From assembly GCF_000378165.1 (NCBI RefSeq), contig NZ_KB899334.1:62001-126000 (forward strand): a DNA stretch of 64,000 nucleotides. The letters run 5' to 3'. Positions within the stretch are counted from its first letter, which is position 1; the number at the start of each line of letters is the position of its first letter. The translations under genes and the position numbers were made by a program. The notes under the pieces are model-generated. The model saw only the letters and a program-made list of their open reading frames with translations. It was not told the DNA's origin and made no database searches. Positions 20,667 to 29,195 of the stretch are shown here, in pieces. This stretch comes from Saccharibacter floricola DSM 15669. GTDB lineage: Bacteria > Pseudomonadota > Alphaproteobacteria > Acetobacterales > Acetobacteraceae.

Positions 20667-21584
20667 ATGCCTTCCACAGCTCACTTTTTTCCTCCTGCCC
20701 CTTTGCAGGCCGCTCAAACGATCAGCTTGGCGCATATATCAGATCCACATCTTCCTCTTCCTTCAATCCCATGGTCATCTTTTTTTCTCAACAAGCGCCT
20801 TCTCAGTGCGCTTTTATGGCGTATAAAGAGACGCCACTGCCTCCGTTCCGATATTAATGAAAAGCTCTTAAAAAGCATCCGGAGTGTTACGACACTTTCT
20901 AACATTCTTGTGAGTGGTGACATTACGAACTTTGGAACTTACGAAGAATATTGTTCATCACGAAGTTGGCTTGAAAGCTTGCCTGCTCCCCCCATCGTCG
21001 TTCCTGGGAATCATGACATTATGGTGCCCATTGCGCATGAAAAAAGCCTAGCCCTATGGAAAGAATGGTCTGGGGAAAACTATCCTTTTGTGCGCTTCAT
21101 TGGTCATGTTGCTGTTATTGGCCTCAATTCGGCTCTTCCTACACCACCCTTCACTGCTTATGGATACCTTTCCAAGTCACAACTTCTTAAGCTAGACTCA
21201 CTGCTTGAAACACTTGGAAAGCAAGGTTATTGCCGGGTTATCATGATTCATCACCCGCCTAAAAAAGGGCTTTTAAGAAAACAAAAATCTCTGCTTAATA
21301 TGAACAAGCTTTCGCGTGTCTTACAGCGAAGAGGAGCAGAGCTTGTCGTGCACGGGCACTCTCACAATGCTACTGTGACAACTGTTGAGAATACAGATAT
21401 TCCTCTCGTTGGGGTCGGTGCTGCGTCAATGTCTAGCCATTGCGACGATCGAAAAGCCAGCTGGAATCACTTCATTTTCACACCTCAAACAAACGAGCAT
21501 CATATTCAACTGATGCGCTATAATTACGAGGGGGAAATCATGACACAAAAACACTGGGTAGCACCTATCGGGAGGCTATTATGA
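20667..21584 (+). CDS. Calcineurin-like metallophosphoesterase
   Basis: 305 residues with the complete two-metal motif set: HISDPHL (DxH), LVSGDITNFG (GDxxxxG), VVPGNHD (GNHD), MIHHPP (H) and VVHGHSHN (GHxH). It hydrolyses a phosphomono- or diester; the substrate is unknown. It starts a run of genes with 1-4 nt overlaps (lptF, lptG, hydroxylase, NTP transferase), so its product is probably needed for the same lipid. It resembles neither LpxH nor CpdA closely enough for me to name. No signal peptide is obvious, suggesting a cytoplasmic location. Confidence 0.82.
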   Translation: MPSTAHFFPPAPLQAAQTISLAHISDPHLPLPSIPWSSFFLNKRLLSALLWRIKRRHCLRSDINEKLLKSIRSVTTLSNILVSGDITNFGTYEEYCSSRSWLESLPAPPIVVPGNHDIMVPIAHEKSLALWKEWSGENYPFVRFIGHVAVIGLNSALPTPPFTAYGYLSKSQLLKLDSLLETLGKQGYCRVIMIHHPPKKGLLRKQKSLLNMNKLSRVLQRRGAELVVHGHSHNATVTTVENTDIPLVGVGAASMSSHCDDRKASWNHFIFTPQTNEHHIQLMRYNYEGEIMTQKHWVAPIGRLL

Positions 21585-22744
21585 AAAATAGCTTGCCGAC
21601 ACTTGATCGCTATCTTTTGCGTCAACTAATCCCCCCCTTTAGCATAGCACTCACTACGATGTTGATAGCCCTTCTCCTAGAAAGGCTACTCATCCTTTTT
21701 AATCACTTAGCAAACTCAGGTAGCTCTATTGCTACTTTTGTAACGCTGCTAACAGACTTGCTTCCTCATTATATGGGACTCGCTGTCCCTGCTGCGCTTT
21801 GTATCGCGGTGTTTCTGACAATTCATCGCATGAGTGAGCATAATGAGATTGATGCTTTATGCGCTGGTCATATTTCACTTTTGCGGATCACCGTTCCCTA
21901 TATGAAGGTCGGTCTCATTCTTGGCGTATTAAGCGTTTTTCTCTATGGCTATATACAGCCAGTTGCCCGTTATGATTATCGTGCAGGGTTTTATTTCGCC
22001 CGCCATACAGGTTGGGCTCCTCACTTACAGTCAGGCATGTTTGCGAGCACATCGGGCCATACGATGATCACAGCAGATCGCGTCGATCATGGCGGCTCAC
22101 GTTTGCTTCGTGTTTTTATTCGTGATGTTAAAAAGGATGGAACTGTCCAAATCATCACCGCCCCTAAAGGCTTGCTCACCATTGCAGAGCAAACAGAAGC
22201 AACCCAGCTTGATCTGTGGAATGGTCACATTATGTCCTCCAAGCACCCAGATACCCTTGGAAATGACGTTACTGTCACGCATTTTGATCATATTACACGC
22301 CTGATTGAACGTGCTCATAAGAAGACAAGCTTTCGCTCACGTGGTGATGACGAAAGAGAACTAACTATTTTAGAACTCGCTCATGCCCTACGTCATGGCG
22401 CTCCCGGAATCCCGTATAAAGCCTTACGTTCTGAGCTAGATTTCCGGCTTGCCCGAGCTATTGCTATTCCCTTTATCCCCCTTCTATCAGTTGCACTAGC
22501 TGTTGGCCGAAAAAGGAAGAAATCCGCTTTTAGACAAATTGCTCTTGCCGTTATTTTGGTGGGTTTTGATGAGACACTTCTTTTTGGACATAGTCTTGCT
22601 GCTGAGGGTGCCTCTCCTGTTTGGCTCTCGATTTGGGTTCCTGAAATAATTTTTTGTACAGCTTGTATTCTAGTTCTGCTTTCACGATCGTACCCTGCGT
22701 GGTACCGTCCTTCAAAGCGTGCTCACACGGATAAGCATCCATGA
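21581..22744 (+). CDS. lptF: LptF-type permease of a lipopolysaccharide-type exporter
   Basis: 387-residue YjgP/YjgQ-family protein: three N-terminal membrane segments (about 15-115), a periplasmic beta-jellyroll domain (about 130-260) and three C-terminal segments. It begins with LDRYLLRQLIPPF, a typical LptF opening. With LptG and the ATPase LptB it extracts lipid from the outer leaflet of the inner membrane. ATGA overlaps link it to the metallophosphoesterase upstream and lptG downstream. In many alphaproteobacteria lptFG lie next to lptD; here they lie among sphingolipid genes, so this may be a dedicated second copy. Confidence 0.88.
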   Translation: MKNSLPTLDRYLLRQLIPPFSIALTTMLIALLLERLLILFNHLANSGSSIATFVTLLTDLLPHYMGLAVPAALCIAVFLTIHRMSEHNEIDALCAGHISLLRITVPYMKVGLILGVLSVFLYGYIQPVARYDYRAGFYFARHTGWAPHLQSGMFASTSGHTMITADRVDHGGSRLLRVFIRDVKKDGTVQIITAPKGLLTIAEQTEATQLDLWNGHIMSSKHPDTLGNDVTVTHFDHITRLIERAHKKTSFRSRGDDERELTILELAHALRHGAPGIPYKALRSELDFRLARAIAIPFIPLLSVALAVGRKRKKSAFRQIALAVILVGFDETLLFGHSLAAEGASPVWLSIWVPEIIFCTACILVLLSRSYPAWYRPSKRAHTDKHP

Positions 22745-23841
22745 TCTCTTTTTCACGGCATTCAACATTACTTCGTGTTTTTTTAAAGCCGCTTACAGCT
22801 CGCATTCTGCTTTGTTGCGTCGTTCTATCCGCACTGCTTGAGGTGCTGGCTCTTCTGGAAGAAGCATCTACGATATTGGCGCGTCATTTAGGCGTATACG
22901 GCCTTGTAAAATATAGCCTTCTCCATCTCCCAACATTAGCCGCAGAGATCATGCCTCTGTCCGTCATGGTTGGCTCTCTATTTACGCTTTTACAAATGAC
23001 TCTTTCCAGTGAAATCGCAGCAATGAGAGCGTCCGGTTTATCGACATTTAATATGTTTAAATATCTGCTGCCGGCACCAATTTGTATCGGCATTCTCACA
23101 ATGATTGCTCAATTTTGGGTCATTCCTCCTTGCGAGCAGGCACTTAATATTTGGTGGAACGAAACAGCGACTCTTTCCAACGATCAAGATGCTCTCAGAG
23201 GTATATGGTTCCGCAATGGGAGAGATATTGCTCATATTGAGCAAGTTAGTGCAGGCGGTTATCATCTAAAGGGAGTAACAATTTACAAGCGACAGCCTGA
23301 TACTGGACTATTACAGAAGACCAAACATTTCTCTACTCTCACTGCGAGCCCTTCAGGCTGGATCTCCAGCAACGACTCCTTAGAAACAACGATTGACCAG
23401 AATCAGGACAAGGGCGAGACCTCTCCACTGCCTCAAACATTTCCCCTAACCGTGACCCCACGACAGATTATTAACATGACTGTAGAAGGAACATTCTATA
23501 CTCCCTCTCAAATATGGGACGCCCTAAGCGGCCATATTCCTTCTAGTTTGCCTGCATCTAATTATTTGATGGCCTTATTGTCAGGGTTTTTCCTTCCTCT
23601 GCAAATGGCCGTTATGCTTCTCATCACTCTTCCCATCACCTATATCCCTCCTCGAGCTGGTTTAAGAAATCCTCTGCCGGTATATGTTATGGCGTCAGGA
23701 TTAGGTATTGTCATTTTGCAAGGAATGATCTCTGCCCTAGGGAGTGCTGGTTCTGTACCGGCTTTGCTTGCTGTCAGCTCTGGGCATATCATAGCAGCCT
23801 TACTAAGCTTAGCTTGGGTGCTGCGAATGGAGGAAAAATGA
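22741..23841 (+). CDS. lptG: LptG-type permease of a lipopolysaccharide-type exporter
   Basis: 366-residue partner of LptF with the same layout: six hydrophobic segments flanking a periplasmic beta domain (about residues 135-255). The coupling-helix region reads SSEIAAMRASGLSTF, as in LptG. It starts at an ATGA overlap with lptF and overlaps the hydroxylase start by 4 nt. It would form the LptB2FG core with an LptB encoded elsewhere. Confidence 0.88.
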   Translation: MISFSRHSTLLRVFLKPLTARILLCCVVLSALLEVLALLEEASTILARHLGVYGLVKYSLLHLPTLAAEIMPLSVMVGSLFTLLQMTLSSEIAAMRASGLSTFNMFKYLLPAPICIGILTMIAQFWVIPPCEQALNIWWNETATLSNDQDALRGIWFRNGRDIAHIEQVSAGGYHLKGVTIYKRQPDTGLLQKTKHFSTLTASPSGWISSNDSLETTIDQNQDKGETSPLPQTFPLTVTPRQIINMTVEGTFYTPSQIWDALSGHIPSSLPASNYLMALLSGFFLPLQMAVMLLITLPITYIPPRAGLRNPLPVYVMASGLGIVILQGMISALGSAGSVPALLAVSSGHIIAALLSLAWVLRMEEK

Positions 23842-24644
23842 GTACGCTGGGAAAATTCTTTAAAGAAGCCCCACTGATGAGAAAAGGGCGAAGTCACGAC
23901 CTTGGCAAGATGAATCTTGCCCAGTTATGGTCTGCTTACCTGACCTATCCGATAATTATGTTATATTTTCTTCTCATTATCGGAACGGCTGTTCTTTCAG
24001 TTTATCTCTCACACAACATCTGGCTTAGCCTAATTCCTATCCCTGTTGTCATCGCTGTTTATCCAACAGCTTGGTACATGATTCATCGCTATATTCTTCA
24101 TGGTCGCTGGTTTTATCGTAATCCTATTACGGCCTCTATGTGGAAACGTATCCACTTTGACCATCATCAAGACCCTCATCTGTTAGAAGTATTGTTTGGC
24201 TCCCCCCTCAATACCGTACCGACAATGATGGTTATTACCATGCCTATTGGTGCAATTATTAGCGGATGGAGCGGTGCTTTCTCAGCACTTTCTACAGCTT
24301 TGGTGATGACATGCATTTATGAATTTTTTCATTGCATTCAACATCTAGCGTATAAGCCTCGCTGGAATTGGGTTGTTTATATTAAACAGCTTCACGTGCT
24401 GCATCATTTCCACGATGAAGACGGGAATTATGGAATCACGAACTACCTTCCAGACCGTTTGCTTGGAACCTTCTATCGTGAAGCAAAAGAAAGACCACGT
24501 AGCCCCTACGTCTTCAACCTTGGATATACAGTTGAAGAAGCCGAGCGCTATCCATGGGTTATGAAGAAAACGGGAGCCCCTCCTCGTGATCGGCCTGATC
24601 CTGCACGCGCTCCGAGGCGTGAAGAACTGAACCGGCGCGCATAA
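23838..24644 (+). CDS. Fatty acid hydroxylase superfamily membrane di-iron enzyme
   Basis: 268 residues with several membrane segments and the histidine clusters of the fatty acid hydroxylase/sterol desaturase superfamily: HRYILH, HFDHH, HCIQH and HVLHHFH. These bind two irons in the cytoplasmic face. The ATG at 23838 has GGAGGAAAA before it and overlaps the lptG stop (ATGA); a start 24 nt earlier is unlikely. Within a sphingolipid operon it is a good candidate for 2-hydroxylation of the ceramide acyl chain or C4 hydroxylation of the long-chain base. Acetic acid bacteria are known to make 2-hydroxyacyl ceramides, which favours the first. Substrate is inference. Confidence 0.82.
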   Translation: MSTLGKFFKEAPLMRKGRSHDLGKMNLAQLWSAYLTYPIIMLYFLLIIGTAVLSVYLSHNIWLSLIPIPVVIAVYPTAWYMIHRYILHGRWFYRNPITASMWKRIHFDHHQDPHLLEVLFGSPLNTVPTMMVITMPIGAIISGWSGAFSALSTALVMTCIYEFFHCIQHLAYKPRWNWVVYIKQLHVLHHFHDEDGNYGITNYLPDRLLGTFYREAKERPRSPYVFNLGYTVEEAERYPWVMKKTGAPPRDRPDPARAPRREELNRRA

Positions 24645-25408
24645 TGCTTCCTGTCTTGATATTAGCAGGGTCACGTGATGGTGAACGTGACCCTTTAGCT
24701 CAATTAGGCAAGGTCTCCCATAAGGCACTTCTCCCAATTGCTGGTATTCCTATGATTGAGCGGGTTGTGCGTGTTCTTGAGAGCACCCCCGACCTGGGGC
24801 CAATTTGGGTAAGTATTGAAAAACCTTCCTGTTTAGAATTCTTGGGAAAACGTATTCGTATCCTAAAAGCAACCTCTACCCCAAGTGAGAGTGTTGCTAA
24901 GGCGTTAGAAGAAATCGGTACACCATGCCTTATTACGACGGCTGATCACGCCCTGTTGTCTTCTCAATGGATCCAAGAATTTCTTGAAAAAAGTCGTGCT
25001 TCTCAAGCTGACCTCACGGCAGGAGTAGCATCTGACCAAGCTATTCAACGTGATGTCCCCAATACGAAACGCACTTACATCAAACTATCTGATTTGACAT
25101 TTTCAGGGTGCAATCTTTTCTACTTCCATGATGCTCGTGCACGCTCTGTCGTCGCATTATGGAAAAACTTGCAACGCAATAGAAAACATCCTCTAAAAAT
25201 GGCGTGGACATTAGGCATTCCAACGCTCGTGCGCTTTATCCTTCGACGATTAGATACCAGTGGAATCGAGCAACGCATTGCCTATTTGACGAATGCTTCT
25301 GTTAAAATTATTACCTTACAAGATGGTAAAGCGTCCATTGACGTCGATAAAGTTTCTGACTTTCACCTCGTAAGCGACCTCCTCAATGAAGAGAAGAATC
25401 AGTCATAG
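24644..25408 (+). CDS. MobA-like NTP transferase family protein
   Basis: 254 residues with an N-terminal nucleotidyltransferase fold: VLILAGSRDGERDPLA, GKVSHKALLPIAGIPMIERVV, and TTADHALLSS as the likely metal-binding aspartate loop. This fold moves a nucleotide onto a sugar phosphate, alcohol phosphate or cofactor. It is linked to the hydroxylase gene by a 1-nt overlap (TAATG). In this setting it may make an activated head group, for example a CDP- or NDP-alcohol; inositol-1-phosphate cytidylyltransferases share the fold. The assignment to sphingolipid head-group synthesis rests on context only. Confidence 0.65.
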   Translation: MLPVLILAGSRDGERDPLAQLGKVSHKALLPIAGIPMIERVVRVLESTPDLGPIWVSIEKPSCLEFLGKRIRILKATSTPSESVAKALEEIGTPCLITTADHALLSSQWIQEFLEKSRASQADLTAGVASDQAIQRDVPNTKRTYIKLSDLTFSGCNLFYFHDARARSVVALWKNLQRNRKHPLKMAWTLGIPTLVRFILRRLDTSGIEQRIAYLTNASVKIITLQDGKASIDVDKVSDFHLVSDLLNEEKNQS

Positions 25409-25425
25409 AGTATGCCTCTATGACT
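25401..25425. terminator. Bidirectional terminator-like hairpin
   Basis: A perfect 10-bp stem (25401-25410 with 25416-25425, 5-nt loop) overlaps the stop codon of the NTP transferase gene and lies between convergent genes. The minus-strand side is followed by a pyrimidine-rich stretch; there is no strong U-run on plus. Confidence 0.55.
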
Positions 25426-25436
25426 GTCTAAGATTC

Positions 25437-26327
25437 CTATCGTTTAGACACGAGATCCCGAATGAGAGGAATTTTATGAGCTATACCGTAATTGATCTTT
25501 TTGAAGTCAACTAATGTGACCGATCCCGCCGCTGACAATGTATGCATGCCATCAGAATGCGAGCCTGCTAATGTTTTAGGTAGCGGAAAATGACCTCTAG
25601 TTTCTATGCGGGGTTTCCCATAGCCTAGCCCAGAAATACGCAATGTTTGCATTCCTCCACCGTAAGATAAACTGCAATCTTGCACAGGTAGGATAACGTC
25701 ATCATTGACAACACACGCTGTACCCCCAGGACGTGCCCCTTCTCGATCAACAAGAACGCAGCCCATGTCGCACCAAGAGCCTGTTAATTCTTCAGCAAGG
25801 GCGATGTGCAATGCACTTTGACGATAAGATTTAGGCGTTGGAGGTGTCCAAAACAGCCACCAGCGATTCCTATAAAACAACGGAGTCGCATCAATTGCAC
25901 CAATTGGGAAATCAAAAGCCGTAACCCGTTCCCATTGATAAGGAAATTTCACGGCACGGTAGAGAGAAAGGCGGCCAGATTTATACCCTTCGGGCAAAAG
26001 ATAAAACTCATCACCATGTCGAATGATTTGTGGGTAAGAAAGATGCCAAGGTTCTTGTAAAACAGTTTCATGCTCTATGAGAGAGAAGGCTTCATCATAG
26101 ACCAAAACGTCAATTTTACCTTTCCCTGAATGATAATCATATGACTCTACAAAAACATACAGACGACCATCATGCCAAATACCAAATGGATCTGCGAAAA
26201 AATGCCTTTTCCCATGATCTGGAAGCCATGTGATGCCATATCCTTCAAGAGTATTTCGCTTGATAACCTCTTCAAAAGGAGCATGCACAATCGCACAACG
26301 CCAATGATCCATTTCAAAAAGTGACAT
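25437..26327 (-). CDS. GINT1-like beta-propeller protein (glycosylinositol-phosphoceramide-type)
   Basis: 296 residues. Repeated blocks FFADPFGIWHDGRLYVFVE, HLSYPQIIRHGDEFYLLPEG, DATPLFYRNRWWLFWTPP, ARPGGTACVVND and PVQDCSLSYGGGM look like the five-bladed propeller found as the N-terminal domain of plant glucosamine inositolphosphorylceramide transferase (GINT1) and of bacterial homologues. The DPF...DG and E pairs resemble GH43-like propellers. The catalytic glycosyltransferase domain of GINT1 is absent. The start at 26327 follows AGGAGAGGTC; ATG at 26354 is the alternative. It converges on the NTP transferase gene and diverges from the inositol-monophosphatase-type gene. A role in building or recognising a sphingolipid head group is inferred. 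Confidence 0.6.
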   Translation of the reverse strand: MSLFEMDHWRCAIVHAPFEEVIKRNTLEGYGITWLPDHGKRHFFADPFGIWHDGRLYVFVESYDYHSGKGKIDVLVYDEAFSLIEHETVLQEPWHLSYPQIIRHGDEFYLLPEGYKSGRLSLYRAVKFPYQWERVTAFDFPIGAIDATPLFYRNRWWLFWTPPTPKSYRQSALHIALAEELTGSWCDMGCVLVDREGARPGGTACVVNDDVILPVQDCSLSYGGGMQTLRISGLGYGKPRIETRGHFPLPKTLAGSHSDGMHTLSAAGSVTLVDFKKINYGIAHKIPLIRDLVSKR

Positions 26328-26430
26328 GACCTCTCCTATATAATTTGATGACATTATGCTGTAACCATCCCTCTATTCTATATTACTATCATAAAAGATG
26401 ATTTTATGTTAGCGAGGAACAATAACCTTG

Positions 26431-27234
26431 ATGAAAAACACCATGACAAATACGGAGATTGACCTCCGCTTCCAAGCCGCTTCCAATATTGTCGCCGATG
26501 CGGCCGACCTCGCTCTCTCTATGCAGCCCGCCCCAGGGAAACCTCAAGCTTCCCTTAAAGGACGGCAGGACTACGTCACCGAGGCAGATCAAGCTGTAGA
26601 AAAATTTGTTACAGAACGCCTACAGGCTCTATTCCCACATGATAGCGTGCTTGGGGAAGAGAAAGGCGGTGACATTGGTGCTCAATACCAATGGGTCATT
26701 GACCCTATTGATGGAACCTCAAACTTTGCGCGCGGGCGCAGCCGTTGGTGTATTTCGCTCGGTCTCATGAAAGAAAATACGCCAGTCGCTGGTATTATTA
26801 ATGCTCCTGCCCTACGGGAAATTTTTACAGCACAGCTTGGTCAGGGTGCTTTCCTCAATAACCGACCTATCAACGCTTCAAAAACTGAAACCATGAGCGA
26901 AGCCATGATTGAGATTGGTTGGTCTCCCTATGTTCCCGAAGGCTGGTTTCAAGAGCGTATGTCCTCGATGCTCTCTTTAGGCGCCATGCCTCGTTCCCTC
27001 GGGTCTGGAGCGTTAGCTCTCTCTGATGTCGCATGTGGTCGTTCTGATGGGTATTTGGAGCATACTATTTTCTTATGGGACGTTGCTGCTGCTTTGGTTC
27101 TTTTAAAAGAAGCAGGTGCTGATGTTTCCCCGTTCATCGCGATGGGTGGTGCTGCACAGCCTACAACCATTCTTGCAAGTGCTCCTGGTATCTCACCTAT
27201 TTTATCACAATCTTTTAATGTAAAAATGACGTGA
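26431..27234 (+). CDS. Inositol monophosphatase family protein
   Basis: 267 residues with the complete metal-site set of the IMPase family: GEEKGG, VIDPIDGTSNFARG and the C-terminal WDVAAALVLLKEAG. It should hydrolyse a small phosphate monoester such as inositol-1-phosphate; members also act on histidinol phosphate, PAP or fructose-1,6-bisphosphate, and sequence by eye cannot separate these. GAGGAA lies 11 nt upstream of the ATG at 26431; TTG at 26428 is a second option. Neighbouring sphingolipid genes make inositol or head-group metabolism plausible. Confidence 0.8.
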   Translation: MKNTMTNTEIDLRFQAASNIVADAADLALSMQPAPGKPQASLKGRQDYVTEADQAVEKFVTERLQALFPHDSVLGEEKGGDIGAQYQWVIDPIDGTSNFARGRSRWCISLGLMKENTPVAGIINAPALREIFTAQLGQGAFLNNRPINASKTETMSEAMIEIGWSPYVPEGWFQERMSSMLSLGAMPRSLGSGALALSDVACGRSDGYLEHTIFLWDVAAALVLLKEAGADVSPFIAMGGAAQPTTILASAPGISPILSQSFNVKMT

Positions 27235-27297
27235 CGCTTTCCTCAGAACATTTTACGAACGTTTTATACGGTCTTAGCCTGATGAAAGAACCTTCTT

Positions 27298-28014
27298 ATG
27301 CCCTCTTTTTCGCGCTTTCCCAATAAAGCGCTATGCGCTCTAGGTGGCATCACACTACTAGGTGCCTGCTCGTCAACAAGTTTAGCAACGACAGCCTCTA
27401 AGCAGCAGCCTCTCGTTGAGCAGGCAGCGTCGTCTGTGAAGAGTTTTTTCAATAATGAAAACCAAGCACAACGCGCCGCAAAACTTCTAAAGAAGTCGCA
27501 CGCTGTTATGGTGTGCCCTTCTATATCGAATATATCCCTTATTTTTGGTGGTTCCGGCGGGCGATGCACGCTTTTAAGTCGTGATGCACGCGGGTCATGG
27601 TCAGACCCAGCATTTTATACCATCAGCTCAGGCACATTTGGGCTTCAGCTTGGGTATCAACACTCTCAGCTCATGCTCTTTATCACCTCCAAACGTGGCG
27701 TTCAGGCACTTTTGGATCATCAGTTCACTTTTGATGCCAACGCCAGTGCCTCTTTTACCAGTTTTGGGGGGAGTGCTCAGAGCAGTCATGTAAGCGGCGG
27801 GAAACATGATATTTATGCCCTACAGCAAGTAAATGGTGTCTTTGCCGGAGGCGCGCTTGGGGGCAGCAAATTATCAGCAGATAGCGCTGCAAACCGAGCC
27901 TATTACCAGCAATATGTTGGGCCAGAAGATATTGTTGTGAATATGCGCGTCAACAATCCTTCTGCAGACGTTTTACGTCGTGCTTTAATGGAAGCTGAAA
28001 AGAAAGCGCGCTAA
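27298..28014 (+). CDS. SYLF/YSC84-domain lipoprotein
   Basis: 238 residues with a lipoprotein signal peptide ending in LLGAC (lipobox), followed by a SYLF-like domain: AAKLLKKSHAVMVCPS, SLIFGGSGGRCTLLSRD, WSDPAFYTISSGTFGLQLG and a C-terminal DIVVNMRVNNPSADVLRRAL. SYLF domains bind lipid in several proteins. Probably anchored to a membrane facing the periplasm; precise role unknown. It has its own leader downstream of the IMPase-family gene and ends at a terminator. Confidence 0.75.
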   Translation: MPSFSRFPNKALCALGGITLLGACSSTSLATTASKQQPLVEQAASSVKSFFNNENQAQRAAKLLKKSHAVMVCPSISNISLIFGGSGGRCTLLSRDARGSWSDPAFYTISSGTFGLQLGYQHSQLMLFITSKRGVQALLDHQFTFDANASASFTSFGGSAQSSHVSGGKHDIYALQQVNGVFAGGALGGSKLSADSAANRAYYQQYVGPEDIVVNMRVNNPSADVLRRALMEAEKKAR

Positions 28015-28021
28015 ACCAAAT

Positions 28022-28051
28022 AGGCCGCTTCCTAAAAGAAGTGGCCTTTAT
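28022..28051. terminator. Bidirectional rho-independent terminator
   Basis: A 10-bp stem (28022-28031 with 28038-28047, one G-U pair, 6-nt loop) followed by TTTA on plus and a T-rich run on minus. It separates the SYLF lipoprotein gene from the convergent mltG. Confidence 0.7.
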
Positions 28052-28057
28052 ACACCG

Positions 28058-29125
28058 TCATGGCTTACGTCGTTGTTTACGATAATCGCGCACATGCTGT
28101 GTGTGCTCTGCCAACGTCTGTGAGAAAGAATGTCCTCCTCGCCCCGTAGCCATAAAATATAAGGCATCGCCAGATGCAGGATGAGCAACAGCTTCCATTG
28201 ATTGATGGCTCGGAGAGCAAATAGGGCCAGGCGGCAACCCCGTATTTTCATACGTATTATACGGGCTGTTATACTCCAGATCAGCATGAGACAGAGGCCG
28301 TCCCAAACTCCCCTTTCCCTCACTTACAGCGTAAATAACAGTGGGGTCTGTTTGCAAGCGCATATTTTTCTTGAGACGATTCAAAAAAACACGTGCTACC
28401 TGTGGCCGCTCTGCCGGAAGAGCTGTTTCTCGTTCTACCAACGAAGCCAGAACCAGTAATTGTTCAGGCGTCTCTACAACACCTTGTAGAGCATCACGAT
28501 CGCGATGTTCCCAAACCTGAATTTCGTAACGATGCATTAACTCTTGCATCTTTGCCAAAAGACTGCGTCGTTCTGTTCCCCAACGATAAAAAAACGTTTG
28601 AGGGTAAACCGAACCCTCCGTAATCTCGGGAAGCTCACCCTGCAAAGCGGCAGCTTTTTGAAGAATGTCGTAGATACGAAGAGCCGTGATGCCCTCAGGA
28701 ATGGTCACACTATGTGTAACAGGACGACCATGCCGCAAAATATCAAGAATATGAGAAATCGAAACACGTGCCGGAAAATCAAATTCCGCAGCGTGGAGCC
28801 CACCATGTCTCGATGTCACTAAAGCAGCGGTACGAAAAAAAACGAGTGAAGACCAACCCGGTGACAAAAGATGCTGCTCTTGTAAGGTTTGAGCGACCTT
28901 ATGCATCCCCCCTTGAGGAATCACTACCATTCGCTCTTCGGAAAGAGGGCCAGGGTCTGTGTAATGCGCATAACCTGCAATGATACAAGCCACACAGACA
29001 CACACTCCAAAGAAGAAAGCACGCCCAGCCGTAACATAATCACGCCAACATTTTTGAGAGTCTTCCCCCAAAGAAGATTCCTCTGATCTTTCTTTTGATT
29101 TCTTAAAAAGGGAGAAGCATGACAT
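28058..29125 (-). CDS. mltG: Endolytic murein transglycosylase
   Basis: 355 residues of the YceG/MltG family, which cleaves nascent glycan strands and sets chain length. A cytoplasmic N-terminus is followed by one membrane segment (about 34-53) and a periplasmic domain. VLASLVERETALPAE contains the catalytic glutamate; RLKKNMRLQTDPTVIYA and SPYNTYENTGLPPGPICSP are family signatures. It follows fabF by 70 nt, a conserved neighbourhood in many bacteria. Confidence 0.92.
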   Translation of the reverse strand: MSCFSLFKKSKERSEESSLGEDSQKCWRDYVTAGRAFFFGVCVCVACIIAGYAHYTDPGPLSEERMVVIPQGGMHKVAQTLQEQHLLSPGWSSLVFFRTAALVTSRHGGLHAAEFDFPARVSISHILDILRHGRPVTHSVTIPEGITALRIYDILQKAAALQGELPEITEGSVYPQTFFYRWGTERRSLLAKMQELMHRYEIQVWEHRDRDALQGVVETPEQLLVLASLVERETALPAERPQVARVFLNRLKKNMRLQTDPTVIYAVSEGKGSLGRPLSHADLEYNSPYNTYENTGLPPGPICSPSHQSMEAVAHPASGDALYFMATGRGGHSFSQTLAEHTQHVRDYRKQRRKP

Positions 29126-29195
29126 GATTTACGTGATACAATGAGAAGAGGAGCTTCTCAAGTTTAAGGCAGAGAAACTCCCGATACTCCTCATT

